A stretch of DNA of 64,000 bases from Chryseobacterium gambrini (GTDB lineage: Bacteria; Bacteroidota; Bacteroidia; Flavobacteriales; Weeksellaceae), in assembly GCF_900156825.1 (NCBI RefSeq), contig NZ_FTOV01000004.1:296679-360678 (forward strand), read 5' to 3'. Below the pieces are notes generated by a model, which had not been told where the DNA came from, made no database searches, and saw only the letters and a program-made list of their open reading frames with translations. Positions 9,484-18,813 of the stretch are shown one piece after another. Within the stretch, counting starts at the first letter, position 1; each line of letters starts with the position of its first letter. A program made the position numbers and the translations under genes.

Positions 9484-12400
9484 ATGAAAAAACTTTTACT
9501 GATGTGTTTGATGTTCCTCTATGTAGGCATCACTGCGCAAACTACAGTAACGATAGGTGCAGGAGCCAGTACAGCAACAGCTGGTACAAATGGTGATCCT
9601 ATCTATCGTTCCAGTGGTACGAGTTCATTTCACCACTCAAAATCTGTACAGCTGCTTACGGCTGCCGATTTGAGTGGTGCATCTGTTGTTCCTGGAGCAA
9701 CAATTAATAGTATTGCCTATTATAAGAGTACGGCGTTTAATGTGTCGGGCAGTAATGCATGGACATTGAATGTCTATCTTAAAAATAGCTCTGCTACTGC
9801 TTTAGCCAGTGGTACTGCCTGGAGTACTATGGTTGGAGGGGCAACTTTATTTTATAGTGCTACGATAAATAGTACTACTAATTTTCCTGCAGCCGCAGGT
9901 TGGGTAACTTTCAATAATAATACATCAAACACTTTCAATTATTCAGGAGGTGCTATTGAAGTATATATTGACTGGGTTCCATCAGGTACTCCGGTAACTC
10001 CATTTACGGGAGGTGCCTTCCAATGGCTGTATGATACTACTACTTCTGCTCAGGCGATGGGAACGAGTGCTTCAACTGCAATTGCAGGAACGAATACTAG
10101 TTATACCACTCAAACCAGAAGATATCAGACACAGTTAACTTATACTGCTACAGCTTGCTCTGGTGCTCCTAATCCTGGGAATACATTAGCAACGGCAACA
10201 AGTACACCGTGTTCTTCCCCGTATTCTACTACGCTGAGTCTGCAGAATTCTACGGTTGGATCAGGGGTTAGTTATCAATGGTACGATAGTGCAGGTGTAA
10301 TTGCGGGTGCTACAACATCTACTTACACAACAACTGTAAGTGCTGCTAATTCCTTTTATTGTGCTGTTACATGTTCAGGTTCCGGAATAACGACCAATTC
10401 AACTCCTATTGCTGTATCTGCTCCGGCTGCGGCAATATCAACTTTCCCATGGACTGAAAATTTTGATAGCATGACAGCAGTTGGAAACGGAATTACACCA
10501 AGCTGTTGGGCAACAAGTGGAGGTTTAAGTTCTTCTTATCTGTTTACGAGTCAAACGGCATCTGGAAATACTTATAATGATCCTAGATCTGCTCCTAACT
10601 ATATGACTATTTATTATCCTACTACGGCAGCATATTTATGGACACCTTCATTTAATTTAACCGCTGGTCAATCATACGATTTTTCATTCTATTGGGTTGG
10701 AGATGGATTGACGGGATGGCAGAATGAGGTATTGGTAAATAATGCTCAATCTTCTACAGGAGCAACTAGTCTTAACACATTCCTTACTTCAACACAAACA
10801 GCAACGGGTGGTTCAAATAGTACCAATTATACCAAAGTAACTGTAACATATGTGCCAACTACTTCAGGCGTTTATACATTTGGTATCAAGGCATTTGTAA
10901 CATCTACTGCACCATATTATATGGGGTTTGATGATTTTAAATTAGAATTAACTCCTGCATGTACTGAGCCAACAGTGCTTACTTCATCCGCAATTACAGC
11001 TTCAGGTGCTACCGTTTCATGGACAGCTCCAAATCCTGCTCCTGCAAACGGATATAACATTTATTACAGCACAACCAACACAGCGCCTACCGCTACTACT
11101 ACGCCAACCGCTAGTGTTGCAGCCGGAGTTACAACTTACAATTTGTCTGGTCTTACGGCTAACACAACTTATTATGTATGGGTTCGTTCTAATTGTGGTT
11201 CCGGTTCTACAAGTTCTTGGGCAGGTCCTGTAAGTTTCACAACGGCATGTACAGCTACAAACGTTCCTTATACTCAGGATTTTGAAAGTGTAACAACACC
11301 TGCATTACCTTCTTGTACTTCTTTAGAAAATGCGGGTACAGGTAATAACTGGACTACAAGTTCTCCTGGTGCTTATGGATTTACTACTAAAGCGCTTACT
11401 TATCTGTATAATTTTAGTAACGATGCAAATGCATGGTTCTATACTCAGGGGATCAACTTAACTGCGGGTGTTTCTTATAGAATTAAGTATACATATGGAA
11501 ATAACAGTACGACGTATGCTGAAAAACTAAAGGTTGCGTATGGTACATCGGCAAATAATGCTAGTATGACAAATGCTTTGGCTGATCATCCAAATATTAA
11601 TACCGCAACATCCGCAAGTAACTTTGTAGATTTTACTCCGACGGCTTCAGGTGTTTATTATTTTGGTTTCAATGCTTATTCGGCTGCTAACCAATATAAC
11701 TTGTATGTAGATGATATTAGTATTGTGGTTACTCCTACATGTTCTGAACCTTCAGCTGTTACAGTGCCTTCAGCAACTTTAACTTACAATTCAGCAGTTG
11801 TCAATTGGACGGCACCAAATCCTGTACCTGCGAATGGTTATGATGTGTATTACAGTACAACCAATACGGCTCCAACCAGTTCTACAACTCCTACAGCTTC
11901 TGGTTTAACTGCTGCAACAACTACATTACCTAACTTAACACCTTCTACAACTTATTATTTCTGGGTAAGATCTAGTTGTAGTGCTGCAGATCAGTCTATT
12001 TGGGTTCCTGTAACATTTACAACTTTAGCTGTACCTCCTGCAAATGATGACTGTTCTGGTGCAGTTGCTTTAACAGCTGGTGGTACTTTTGCACAGAATG
12101 CTTTAACAGCAACTAACGCTGGTGCTACAGAAACCTCTGATGCTACGGCTACGCATTCTTGCCAGACTACTGGTTACAGAGATGTGTGGTATTCCGTAGT
12201 AGTTCCTGCAAGTGGAAATATTACAATTGAAACTCAGTCTGTTTCTGGTTCTAATGTTACGGATACTGTTTTAGGAGTGTACAGTGGAAGCTGTGGAGCA
12301 CTTACGCAAATTGGTTGTGATGATGACAGCTCAGCAGACGGTAACTTCTCTTTAGTATCTCTTACAGGATTAACTCCGGGATCTACATTGATGATTGGTG

Positions 12401-12720
12401 TTTGGAATTATTCTTCATCAACAGTTGGTCAATTCAAGGTATCTGCTTATGATGCATCACTGGTTTTAGCAACAAATGAAGTGAAAGATGCTAAAAACAA
12501 TATCAAAGTTTATCCTAATCCATTCTCAGATGTATTGAATATTTCCGATGTAGCGAATGTTAAAAATGTATTGGTTACAGATATCGCGGGAAGATTGGTA
12601 AAAACTATTGCAAATCCTGCTTCAGAACTTCATTTAGGAGAATTGAAACAAGGAATGTATTTAGTTACTCTGGAAATGAAAGATGGTTCTAAGCAAACGA
12701 TAAAAACTATTAAGAAATAA
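9484..12720 (+). CDS. T9SS type A sorted multidomain surface protein, tandem paralogue 2
   Basis: A 1078-residue protein with signal peptide MKKLLLMCLMFLYVGITAQ. The domains by eye are an N-terminal beta domain (20-220), an Ig-like segment (222-310, GVSYQWYDS), a MAM/jelly-roll (318-495), a fibronectin III domain (497-590), another jelly-roll (592-755), a further FnIII (757-855), a PPC-like beta domain opening PPANDDCSGAV (858-985), and a type A sorting domain (VYPNPFSDVLNIS). The FnIII modules share the signature YYSTTNTAPT with the neighbouring proteins, which shows module shuffling within the cluster. It should be exported by Sec and the T9SS. No catalytic motif is visible. Confidence 0.85.
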   Translation: MKKLLLMCLMFLYVGITAQTTVTIGAGASTATAGTNGDPIYRSSGTSSFHHSKSVQLLTAADLSGASVVPGATINSIAYYKSTAFNVSGSNAWTLNVYLKNSSATALASGTAWSTMVGGATLFYSATINSTTNFPAAAGWVTFNNNTSNTFNYSGGAIEVYIDWVPSGTPVTPFTGGAFQWLYDTTTSAQAMGTSASTAIAGTNTSYTTQTRRYQTQLTYTATACSGAPNPGNTLATATSTPCSSPYSTTLSLQNSTVGSGVSYQWYDSAGVIAGATTSTYTTTVSAANSFYCAVTCSGSGITTNSTPIAVSAPAAAISTFPWTENFDSMTAVGNGITPSCWATSGGLSSSYLFTSQTASGNTYNDPRSAPNYMTIYYPTTAAYLWTPSFNLTAGQSYDFSFYWVGDGLTGWQNEVLVNNAQSSTGATSLNTFLTSTQTATGGSNSTNYTKVTVTYVPTTSGVYTFGIKAFVTSTAPYYMGFDDFKLELTPACTEPTVLTSSAITASGATVSWTAPNPAPANGYNIYYSTTNTAPTATTTPTASVAAGVTTYNLSGLTANTTYYVWVRSNCGSGSTSSWAGPVSFTTACTATNVPYTQDFESVTTPALPSCTSLENAGTGNNWTTSSPGAYGFTTKALTYLYNFSNDANAWFYTQGINLTAGVSYRIKYTYGNNSTTYAEKLKVAYGTSANNASMTNALADHPNINTATSASNFVDFTPTASGVYYFGFNAYSAANQYNLYVDDISIVVTPTCSEPSAVTVPSATLTYNSAVVNWTAPNPVPANGYDVYYSTTNTAPTSSTTPTASGLTAATTTLPNLTPSTTYYFWVRSSCSAADQSIWVPVTFTTLAVPPANDDCSGAVALTAGGTFAQNALTATNAGATETSDATATHSCQTTGYRDVWYSVVVPASGNITIETQSVSGSNVTDTVLGVYSGSCGALTQIGCDDDSSADGNFSLVSLTGLTPGSTLMIGVWNYSSSTVGQFKVSAYDASLVLATNEVKDAKNNIKVYPNPFSDVLNISDVANVKNVLVTDIAGRLVKTIANPASELHLGELKQGMYLVTLEMKDGSKQTIKTIKK

Positions 12721-12744
12721 ATTTTAATACGTTTCATAAATGAT

Positions 12745-12778
12745 AATAGCGACTAATTTTTAGTCGCTATTTTTTTTG
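12745..12778 (+). terminator. Rho-independent terminator, paralogue copy 2
   Basis: Stem AATAGCGACTA with TAGTCGCTATT followed by T8. It is a near-copy of the terminator at 9184-9217. Confidence 0.85.
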
Positions 12779-12857
12779 TTAATTAAATTTAAATTTAATA
12801 TTAAAATTGAAATATTATTATTAAATTAGTATTTAATCAACGAAATATAGATAGTTT

Positions 12858-14825
12858 ATGACAAAATTTTTACTTTCATGCTTATTGTTTTTAAGTATGA
12901 CTTTTTCCGCTCAGATTACTTTGGGTTCAGGAAGCACAGATGTTGGAGTAGCTCCAATCAGTACGTACTACGGTTATTCGTACGTGCAGCAGATTTTCAC
13001 AAAGCAGGAAATTAACGCCAGCGCAGCAGGAAACATTACAGGACTGAAGTTCTATATAGATCCTGCAATGTCCATTTCAAGCTCTTCACAATGGGTGGTG
13101 TATTTGGGACTTACCAACAAAACATCCTTCAGTATAGACTCGGACTGGATTCCAGCGGCTCAGTTAACGCAGGTTTTTTCAGGAACAGTGAGCAATAACA
13201 ATGGAGTGATCGAAATTGTTTTTCCAACGCCTTTCGCTTATAACAATACATCCAATCTGGTTATTGCAGCAGAGGAAAACTCTGCCGGTTACGATAATAA
13301 TGATTATGATGAGGCAATGTATGTGTACAGCGGAGCACAAAATTCTACTCTTTATTATAAAAATGATTACACAGATCCGGATCCGGCTTCACCGCCTGCA
13401 GGAAATCTTGTAAATTATAAATCCGTTGTTACCATTCAGGGACTGGCTCCTAATCCTGTTCCTGCGTGTCCGGTAGTTACCTATCCGGGAAATAATTCTA
13501 CTTTTATCCCTTTAACTCCTACCATCACATGGAACAATACAGCAGGAGCAACAAGCTATAAAGTTTCGATCGGAACTTCTTCAGGAGGAACTAATGTGGC
13601 GAATCAGGTTTCTGTAGCAACCAATAGTTATACGCCTTCAGCTGCATTGGCTCCGAATACTACCCATTACGTTAAAATCGTGGCAGTAGGTTCGGGAGGA
13701 GAATCTTCAGGATGTACAGAGCAGATGTTTACTACCGCACCGCCGCCGCCGGCTAATGATGAATGTGTAACAGCGATTACATTGCCTGTAAACCCAGATC
13801 TGAACTGCGGAACAGTAACTGCAGGATATACAATAGGAGCAACAGATTCAGGAACTGCTCCAAGTCCATGCTATGGAGAAGCAGATGATGATGTTTGGTT
13901 TAAATTTGTAGCCACTGCGGCGACTCATAAAATTTCTCTTCTTAATATTGCCTCAGTAGGAAGTACGGCAGGAGACACGGATACTTATTTTCAGGTATTC
14001 AGCGGAGGTTGTGGAGCATTATCAAGCATTCTCTGTTCAGATCCGCCTTCAGGAGTTGTATCAGGTCTTACGGTAGGAGAAACATATCTGGTGAGAGTGT
14101 ACAGTTATTATGGTGCAGGAAGCAACCAAAGCTTTAATATTTGCGTAGGAACTTTCCCTCCGCCACCGGCAAATGATGCTTGTTCTGGAGCATTATCTGC
14201 TACTGCTTTCCCTTATACTTACGCACAAAACGACGGAGCGGGAGCTACCAATAACTCAGGAATTGTAAGCGTATGTTCTAATGAAATGAATGATGGTACC
14301 TGGTTTACTTTTGTAGGAGACGGAAGTACATTTAATATTAATGTCACGATGCCTGCAGGAAGTGATTTTGATCCTCAGATCGGGGTGTATAGCGGAAATT
14401 GTTCTGCATTGAACTGTGAAAATACAGTGGATAATGGAGGACAGGGTGGTGCTGAAACAGTTTCTATACCTACACTTTCAGGAAACACCTATTACGTAAA
14501 TGTCGGTCATTACAGTGGATGGTCGGATGAGCCGGAAGGAGCATTTACCATTAATATTTCAAAAAACATTTTAGGAACTTCCGAAGTGGCAGCCAATAAA
14601 AATACCTTGAAAGTATTCCCAAATCCTTTCAGCGATGTTGTTAATATTTCTGATGCCGCTCAGGTAAGATCGGTTTCTGTAACAGATGTTTCCGGAAGAC
14701 TGATAAGAGTTATCGAAAATCCTAATTCAGAGATTCATTTGGGAGAACTGAAACAGGGAATGTATCTGCTGATGCTGGATATGAAAGACGGCTCTAAGCA
14801 GGTAGTAAAAACAATTAAAAAATAA
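12858..14825 (+). CDS. T9SS type A sorted surface protein with two PPC-like domains
   Basis: A 655-residue protein with signal peptide MTKFLLSCLLFLSMTFSAQ. An N-terminal beta domain (about 20-195) similar to the N-termini of its neighbours is followed by an FnIII-like repeat (200-290, GTSSGGTNVAN signature), two consecutive PPC-like domains that each open with PPPANDxC (293-430 and 433-570), and a type A T9SS sorting domain (VFPNPFSDVVNIS). It is the fourth type A protein of the run but the most diverged, and its terminator is unrelated to those of the two preceding paralogues. It is probably surface-displayed; substrate or ligand unknown. Confidence 0.85.
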   Translation: MTKFLLSCLLFLSMTFSAQITLGSGSTDVGVAPISTYYGYSYVQQIFTKQEINASAAGNITGLKFYIDPAMSISSSSQWVVYLGLTNKTSFSIDSDWIPAAQLTQVFSGTVSNNNGVIEIVFPTPFAYNNTSNLVIAAEENSAGYDNNDYDEAMYVYSGAQNSTLYYKNDYTDPDPASPPAGNLVNYKSVVTIQGLAPNPVPACPVVTYPGNNSTFIPLTPTITWNNTAGATSYKVSIGTSSGGTNVANQVSVATNSYTPSAALAPNTTHYVKIVAVGSGGESSGCTEQMFTTAPPPPANDECVTAITLPVNPDLNCGTVTAGYTIGATDSGTAPSPCYGEADDDVWFKFVATAATHKISLLNIASVGSTAGDTDTYFQVFSGGCGALSSILCSDPPSGVVSGLTVGETYLVRVYSYYGAGSNQSFNICVGTFPPPPANDACSGALSATAFPYTYAQNDGAGATNNSGIVSVCSNEMNDGTWFTFVGDGSTFNINVTMPAGSDFDPQIGVYSGNCSALNCENTVDNGGQGGAETVSIPTLSGNTYYVNVGHYSGWSDEPEGAFTINISKNILGTSEVAANKNTLKVFPNPFSDVVNISDAAQVRSVSVTDVSGRLIRVIENPNSEIHLGELKQGMYLLMLDMKDGSKQVVKTIKK

Positions 14826-14846
14826 AGTGAATTTTTTAACATCATA

Positions 14847-14880
14847 AAAGGCGGTCTGTAAAGATCGCCTTTGTTATTTT
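14847..14880 (+). terminator. Rho-independent terminator
   Basis: Stem AAAGGCGGTCT (14847-14857) with AGATCGCCTTT (14862-14872, one G-T pair), then a T-rich tail. It may act on both strands, because a minus-strand gene ends at 14896. Confidence 0.75.
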
Positions 14881-14895
14881 AAATGAAAAAAAACT

Positions 14896-15054
14896 TTATT
14901 TATTGGGAACAGGCTGGATTTCACCTGTGGTCATGCTATCAAAAATAGCAGGGAAAAACATGACAAGGATAAAGTAAATCACGATCATAAGCGCGATCAT
15001 CGAGAAAAGGATAATAACTAAGCTGTTTGGTTTATTTTTCTTTTTAGGTTCCAT
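14896..15054 (-). CDS. Small single-span membrane protein, 52 residues
   Basis: A short frame from ATG (complement of 15052-15054) to TAA (complement of 14896-14898). The product has a basic N-terminus (MEPKKKNKPNS), one strongly hydrophobic helix (about residues 11-37, LVIILFSMIALMIVIYFIL) and a short polar tail ending PVPNK. The pattern of a basic start, one span and a clean stop is typical of a real small membrane protein. It lies 43 bases downstream of the K+ channel gene on the same strand, so the two are probably co-transcribed and it could be an accessory subunit. I do not recognise a family. Confidence 0.6.
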   Translation of the reverse strand: MEPKKKNKPNSLVIILFSMIALMIVIYFILVMFFPAIFDSMTTGEIQPVPNK

Positions 15055-15097
15055 GATTGTTGTGGTGTTTCGTTAATAGATTGAGTATGTATTATTA

Positions 15098-15925
15098 CTA
15101 AGCTAATTTCTTGCCACACTGTTTGCAGTATCTTGCATCATCATCAATATCTTCATTTCCGCATCTGTCGCATACTTTTTCCAGATTCTGTCTTTTGTTT
15201 CTCATTTCGGCAGTTACAATTCCGGTAGGAACAGCAATAATGGAATAACCGGCAAGCATTAAAACAACAGCAAAAAATTTCCCCATCGGAGTAATCGGGG
15301 AAACGTCGCCATAACCAACCGTAGTTACAGTAACCACCGCCCAGTAAATCGCCTGTGGAATAGTTTCAAAGCCCTGTCTTCCGCCTTCCACCATAAACAT
15401 CAGTGAGCCGACAATCACGGAGAAAATAATTAAGAATAAAAGGAAAATATAAATTTTTCTTGAGCTGTTCTTTAATGCCCTAACAATTACAGAACCGTCA
15501 TTCATGAAGTCCATTAAATTGAAAACCCTGAAAACTCTAAGCATTCTCAGCATTCTGAAAATCAGGAAATATTTGGTGACGGGAAAAATAAAGCTCAGAT
15601 AAAAAGGAATTAATGCCAGAAAATCGATAATTCCGAAAAAACTGAAAATATAATTTCGTTTATTTTTTATAACGGCAATCCTCGAAAAATATTCCGCAGA
15701 AAAGAATATGGAAATAATCCATTCCATAATAATGAACGTATAATGAAACCTTTTATCGAGCTTCGGAACACTTTCCATCATAATAATAGCAGTACTGATG
15801 AGAATCAACGACAGCAGAATTATGTCAAAAAGCTTTCCGAGCTTTGTGTCAGAGCGGTATATGATGCGATAAAGGTGTCTTTTCCAGAGAGCATCTTCGG
15901 GAATAAGATTGTGCTCTTTTTCCAT
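15098..15925 (-). CDS. Voltage-gated-type potassium channel with C-terminal zinc ribbon
   Basis: A 275-residue six-transmembrane ion channel. Hydrophobic segments S1-S3 lie in about 30-115, an arginine-rich S4 (FRMLRMLRVFRVF) at 123-135, the pore loop with the K+ selectivity filter TVGYGD at 202-207, and S6 at about 215-238. Unusually, the cytoplasmic C-terminus ends in a four-cysteine zinc ribbon (C252, C255, C267, C270: CDRCG and CKQCG). The ATG at the complement of 15923-15925 was chosen (MEKEHNLIPEDALWK); the longer open frame would run into the divergent Nif3 gene. A small membrane protein follows in the same direction. The ribbon suggests gating or assembly through a metal-binding or partner-binding tail, which is inference. 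Confidence 0.88.
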   Translation of the reverse strand: MEKEHNLIPEDALWKRHLYRIIYRSDTKLGKLFDIILLSLILISTAIIMMESVPKLDKRFHYTFIIMEWIISIFFSAEYFSRIAVIKNKRNYIFSFFGIIDFLALIPFYLSFIFPVTKYFLIFRMLRMLRVFRVFNLMDFMNDGSVIVRALKNSSRKIYIFLLFLIIFSVIVGSLMFMVEGGRQGFETIPQAIYWAVVTVTTVGYGDVSPITPMGKFFAVVLMLAGYSIIAVPTGIVTAEMRNKRQNLEKVCDRCGNEDIDDDARYCKQCGKKLA

Positions 15926-15988
15926 TTTTCGATGTTTTTTTAAAATTAACAAATTATCCCTATTTTCGTACCAAACATAGATCATAAA

Positions 15989-17086
15989 ATGACAATAAGT
16001 AAGGTAATTGCCAAAATAGAAGAAAGAATTCCTTTGCAACAGGCAGAAGATTTTGATAATGTAGGTTTGCTGTGTGGTGTTCCCGACAGAAATGTCTCCG
16101 GAATTCTGGTATGCCATGATGCATTGGAAAACGTTGTGGATGAAGCCATTGAAAAGAACTGTAACTTAATTGTATGTTTTCATCCGATCATTTTTTCGGG
16201 ACTGAAATCTTTAACAGGGAAAAATTATGTAGAGAGAGCTGTTTTAAAAGCTATTGAAAATAAAATTGCAATTTATGCCATTCATACGGCTTTCGATAAT
16301 GATTTTTTTGGGGTAAACCGCGGAATCTGCGATCAGTTGGGATTAAAAGACATAAAAATTCTTCAGCCTAAAAAAAATAATCTGAAACAGCTTACGGTTT
16401 TCGTTCCGAAAGATTATTCTGAAAAAGTAAAGGAAGCTTTATTTTCGGCAGGTGCAGGAAATATCGGGTTTTATGACGAATGCAGTTTCAAAATCAACGG
16501 GAATGGAACGTTCAGACCGATTGAGGGTTCAAATCCGTTTTCGGGACAGCAAAATATTCGTGAAAATGCAGATGAAGATATGATTTCTGTGATTTTCGAG
16601 GATTATAAGCAGGGACAGATCGTTAATGCAATGAAAACGGCACATCCGTATGAGGAAGTTGCCCACCAGATTTACAGCCTTGAAAATACCAACCATTATT
16701 CAGGATTGGGAATGTATGGTGATCTTGATGAGCCGATGGATGAAAAAGATTTTCTGAAATTTGTAAAGGATAAATTCAGTCTGGAGATGATCCGTCATTC
16801 GGATTTCAATAATAAAAAAATTAAAAGAGTAGGAGTTCTGGGTGGTTCCGGAGCAAGCGGCATCCGTTCTGCAATTTCCAAAAAATGTGATGCTTATCTT
16901 ACGGGAGACGTAAAATATCACGATTTTTTCCTTGCCGATTCCAAAATGATGATTTGTGATATCGGGCATTTTGAATCAGAACAATTTGTAACTCAACAAT
17001 TATTTGAAATATTGTCACAAAAATTTAGTACATTTGCAATCTCAAAATCTATTGAGAAAACAAACCCGGTAAATTATTTCATTTAA
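15989..17086 (+). CDS. Nif3-like (DUF34) dinuclear metal centre protein
   Basis: A 365-residue member of the Nif3/YbgI/YqfO family, a conserved cytoplasmic toroid-forming protein with a two-metal site and no settled function (GTP cyclohydrolase I type 2 homolog in some annotations). It has the long architecture with an inserted central domain (about 130-230). Metal-ligand motifs seen are HPIIFSG (H65), HTAFDN (H99, D103) and the C-terminal GHFESE. The family usually has HHP at the first motif; here the first histidine is phenylalanine (CFHP, F64). It is followed after three bases by the coiled-coil protein at 17090, the usual Bacteroidota partner, so the two form an operon. It is divergent from the K+ channel gene with a 63-base shared promoter region. 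Confidence 0.88.
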   Translation: MTISKVIAKIEERIPLQQAEDFDNVGLLCGVPDRNVSGILVCHDALENVVDEAIEKNCNLIVCFHPIIFSGLKSLTGKNYVERAVLKAIENKIAIYAIHTAFDNDFFGVNRGICDQLGLKDIKILQPKKNNLKQLTVFVPKDYSEKVKEALFSAGAGNIGFYDECSFKINGNGTFRPIEGSNPFSGQQNIRENADEDMISVIFEDYKQGQIVNAMKTAHPYEEVAHQIYSLENTNHYSGLGMYGDLDEPMDEKDFLKFVKDKFSLEMIRHSDFNNKKIKRVGVLGGSGASGIRSAISKKCDAYLTGDVKYHDFFLADSKMMICDIGHFESEQFVTQQLFEILSQKFSTFAISKSIEKTNPVNYFI

Positions 17087-17089
17087 AAT

Positions 17090-17866
17090 ATGGCAAAAAC
17101 CAACGATATTTCAGTTGAAGAGAAGTTAAGAGCTTTATACGATTTGCAGATCATTGATTCTAGATTGGACGAAATCCGAAATACAAGAGGAGAATTGCCA
17201 ATCGAAGTAGAGGATCTTGAGATTGAAATCGAAGGTCTTGAAAAAAGAGCTGAAAAATTTCATGCAGAAATCAAAGATCAGGACGACCAGATCAAAACAA
17301 AGCATGAAGTAATAAACCATGCAAAAACTTTAATTGAAAAATACAAATCTCAGCAGGATAATGTAAGAAACAATAAAGAGTTTGAAGCATTAGGTAAGGA
17401 GATTGAATATCAGGAGCTTGAAATCCAGCTTGCAGAGAAAAGAATTAAGGAATTCGGTGCTAAAATAGGTCACAAAAACGAAACGTTAAGCGAATTGAAC
17501 TCAAAAATTGATGAGCTTAAAAATCACCTGAAATTCAAAAAAGAAGAATTGGAAGGTCTTATCTCTGAAACTCAGAAAGAAGAAGAGTATCTTATCGAGA
17601 AATCAAAAGAATTCTCTGAAAAAATTGATGAGAGATTATTGGCTTCATACAACAGAATCAGAACAAACTCTCCAAACGGTCTTGCTGTTGTAGGATTGGA
17701 AAGAGGCGCTCCAAAAGGATCATTCTTCACCATTCCGCCGCAAAAGCAGATGGAAATTGCTCAGAGAAAGAAAATTATCATCGATGAGCATTCAGGAAAA
17801 ATCCTTGTTGACGACGAGTTGGTAATGGAAGAAAACGAAAGAATGAAATCTGTAATTAAATTTTAA
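17090..17866 (+). CDS. Coiled-coil 'C4-type zinc ribbon' family protein lacking all zinc cysteines
   Basis: A 258-residue protein of the bacterial family with a long antiparallel coiled-coil hairpin (about 10-190) and a C-terminal ribbon. In the family the ribbon carries CxxC twice (GACGGC and CExCG). Here those positions read GAPKGS (P208, S211) and DEHSG (D232, S235), and the protein contains no cysteine at all, while the surrounding residues TIPPQKQ and KILVD are kept. The fold therefore probably persists without zinc. It starts three bases after the Nif3-like gene, and a strong terminator follows at 17889-17921. Function is unknown; a nucleic-acid or ribosome-related scaffold role is sometimes inferred for relatives. 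Confidence 0.85.
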   Translation: MAKTNDISVEEKLRALYDLQIIDSRLDEIRNTRGELPIEVEDLEIEIEGLEKRAEKFHAEIKDQDDQIKTKHEVINHAKTLIEKYKSQQDNVRNNKEFEALGKEIEYQELEIQLAEKRIKEFGAKIGHKNETLSELNSKIDELKNHLKFKKEELEGLISETQKEEEYLIEKSKEFSEKIDERLLASYNRIRTNSPNGLAVVGLERGAPKGSFFTIPPQKQMEIAQRKKIIIDEHSGKILVDDELVMEENERMKSVIKF

Positions 17867-17888
17867 TTACTTACGATTTTAAAGATAT

Positions 17889-17921
17889 AAAGCTGTTTCA
17901 AATTTGGAACAGCTTTTTTTT
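17889..17921 (+). terminator. Rho-independent terminator
   Basis: Stem AAAGCTGTT (17889-17897) with AACAGCTTT (17908-17916) followed by T. It ends the Nif3 operon. Confidence 0.8.
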
Positions 17922-17928
17922 GGCTTTA

Positions 17929-18092
17929 AACACTAATTGCGCAAATGTTTCGCAGATAGCACAATTTTACTAATATATATTAATGTGTATTCAATATAAG
18001 AAAACCAGAAAATATTAATAGAAATAAACTTAATAATTAAGAAAATAATAGAGCCATTCGTGAAAATATTCGAGCAATTTGTGTTAAAAAAT
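17929..18092. repeat. Degenerate dispersed repeat of the 'CACTAATT / ATTTGTGTT' type
   Basis: Two decayed arms, AAACACTAATTGCGCAAATG near 17926 and ATTCGTGAAAATATTCG to ATTTGTGTTAAAAA near 18057-18090, face each other. Related arms recur at about 25571-25612, 25829-25855 and 28236-28300. No gene was seen here. Confidence 0.4.
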
Positions 18093-18111
18093 AAAATATA
18101 ATTTTTCTGCC

Positions 18112-18813
18112 TTATTTTTTTGTCTCAGTATTTGTTTCAGATTTATAATAAAATTTAAGTTCCTTACAAAGCGCAATAATGGCTGCTTTTCCTTTGGGCG
18201 TAAAACCGGTAAAAGAATATTCGTCATCAGTTCCTTTGTTGAAAACCCTGTGACGTCGAGCCGGAATATCAATTTCTGAAATGGAGCCGTTGCAATCCAG
18301 ACAAATACTCATCTGGTTGATTTTTTTATTGTCCTTAAAAAACACTAAGCCTAGATGCGGATTAAAACACGCTGCGGAAGCTTCTCCATAACTGGATTTT
18401 TTCGCTAAAGCCTTTAAAATTTTATCAGCCTGTTCCTGTGACAGAAATTGCTGTTTTTCTATGATGGGAATGAAGTTTCCCTGTTTATCAATCGGTGCAT
18501 CGTACATTTCTTCATCACCTCTGAAATCGTATGCTAAAATTTTATCATAATCAAGCGTACTGAAAGGAATTCCGTTGTTCTGGTTTGGCTTGATGATTGG
18601 TGAAGATTTCACATAATCCATAAGTTCCGTTCTGCTGATTCCTTTAATTTTTGGTATATCAGAAACAATTTGAGCAGAATCTTTTTTGGAAGATATCTTT
18701 GTGTTGTCGGTATGTTTTTCACAGGATGAAAATAAAATTACCGATCCAAAAATGATGAATCGGTTAATTTTGTTTTTCTTTATTTTCGATGATAATTTAT
18801 TCCTTATGCTCAT
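18112..18813 (-). CDS. Predicted lipoprotein of unknown function
   Basis: A 233-residue protein with a basic N-terminus, a hydrophobic stretch and a lipobox-like FSSC (cysteine at residue 31), so it is probably an outer-membrane or periplasmic lipoprotein. The rest is soluble, with a conserved-looking ICLDCNGSI segment and a basic C-terminus. I do not recognise a family. Its ATG lies inside the last codons of the acyl-CoA synthetase gene (17-base overlap), so the two are probably translationally coupled. The signal region is preceded by about 18 residues (MSIRNKLSSKIKKNKIN), longer than usual, but no shorter start is available. Confidence 0.6.
   Translation of the reverse strand: MSIRNKLSSKIKKNKINRFIIFGSVILFSSCEKHTDNTKISSKKDSAQIVSDIPKIKGISRTELMDYVKSSPIIKPNQNNGIPFSTLDYDKILAYDFRGDEEMYDAPIDKQGNFIPIIEKQQFLSQEQADKILKALAKKSSYGEASAACFNPHLGLVFFKDNKKINQMSICLDCNGSISEIDIPARRHRVFNKGTDDEYSFTGFTPKGKAAIIALCKELKFYYKSETNTETKK

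Noticed and set aside
15926..16117. N-terminal extension of the K+ channel
   Set aside because: It would overlap the start of the divergent Nif3-like gene and leave no promoter region; the family-like N-terminus begins at 15925.
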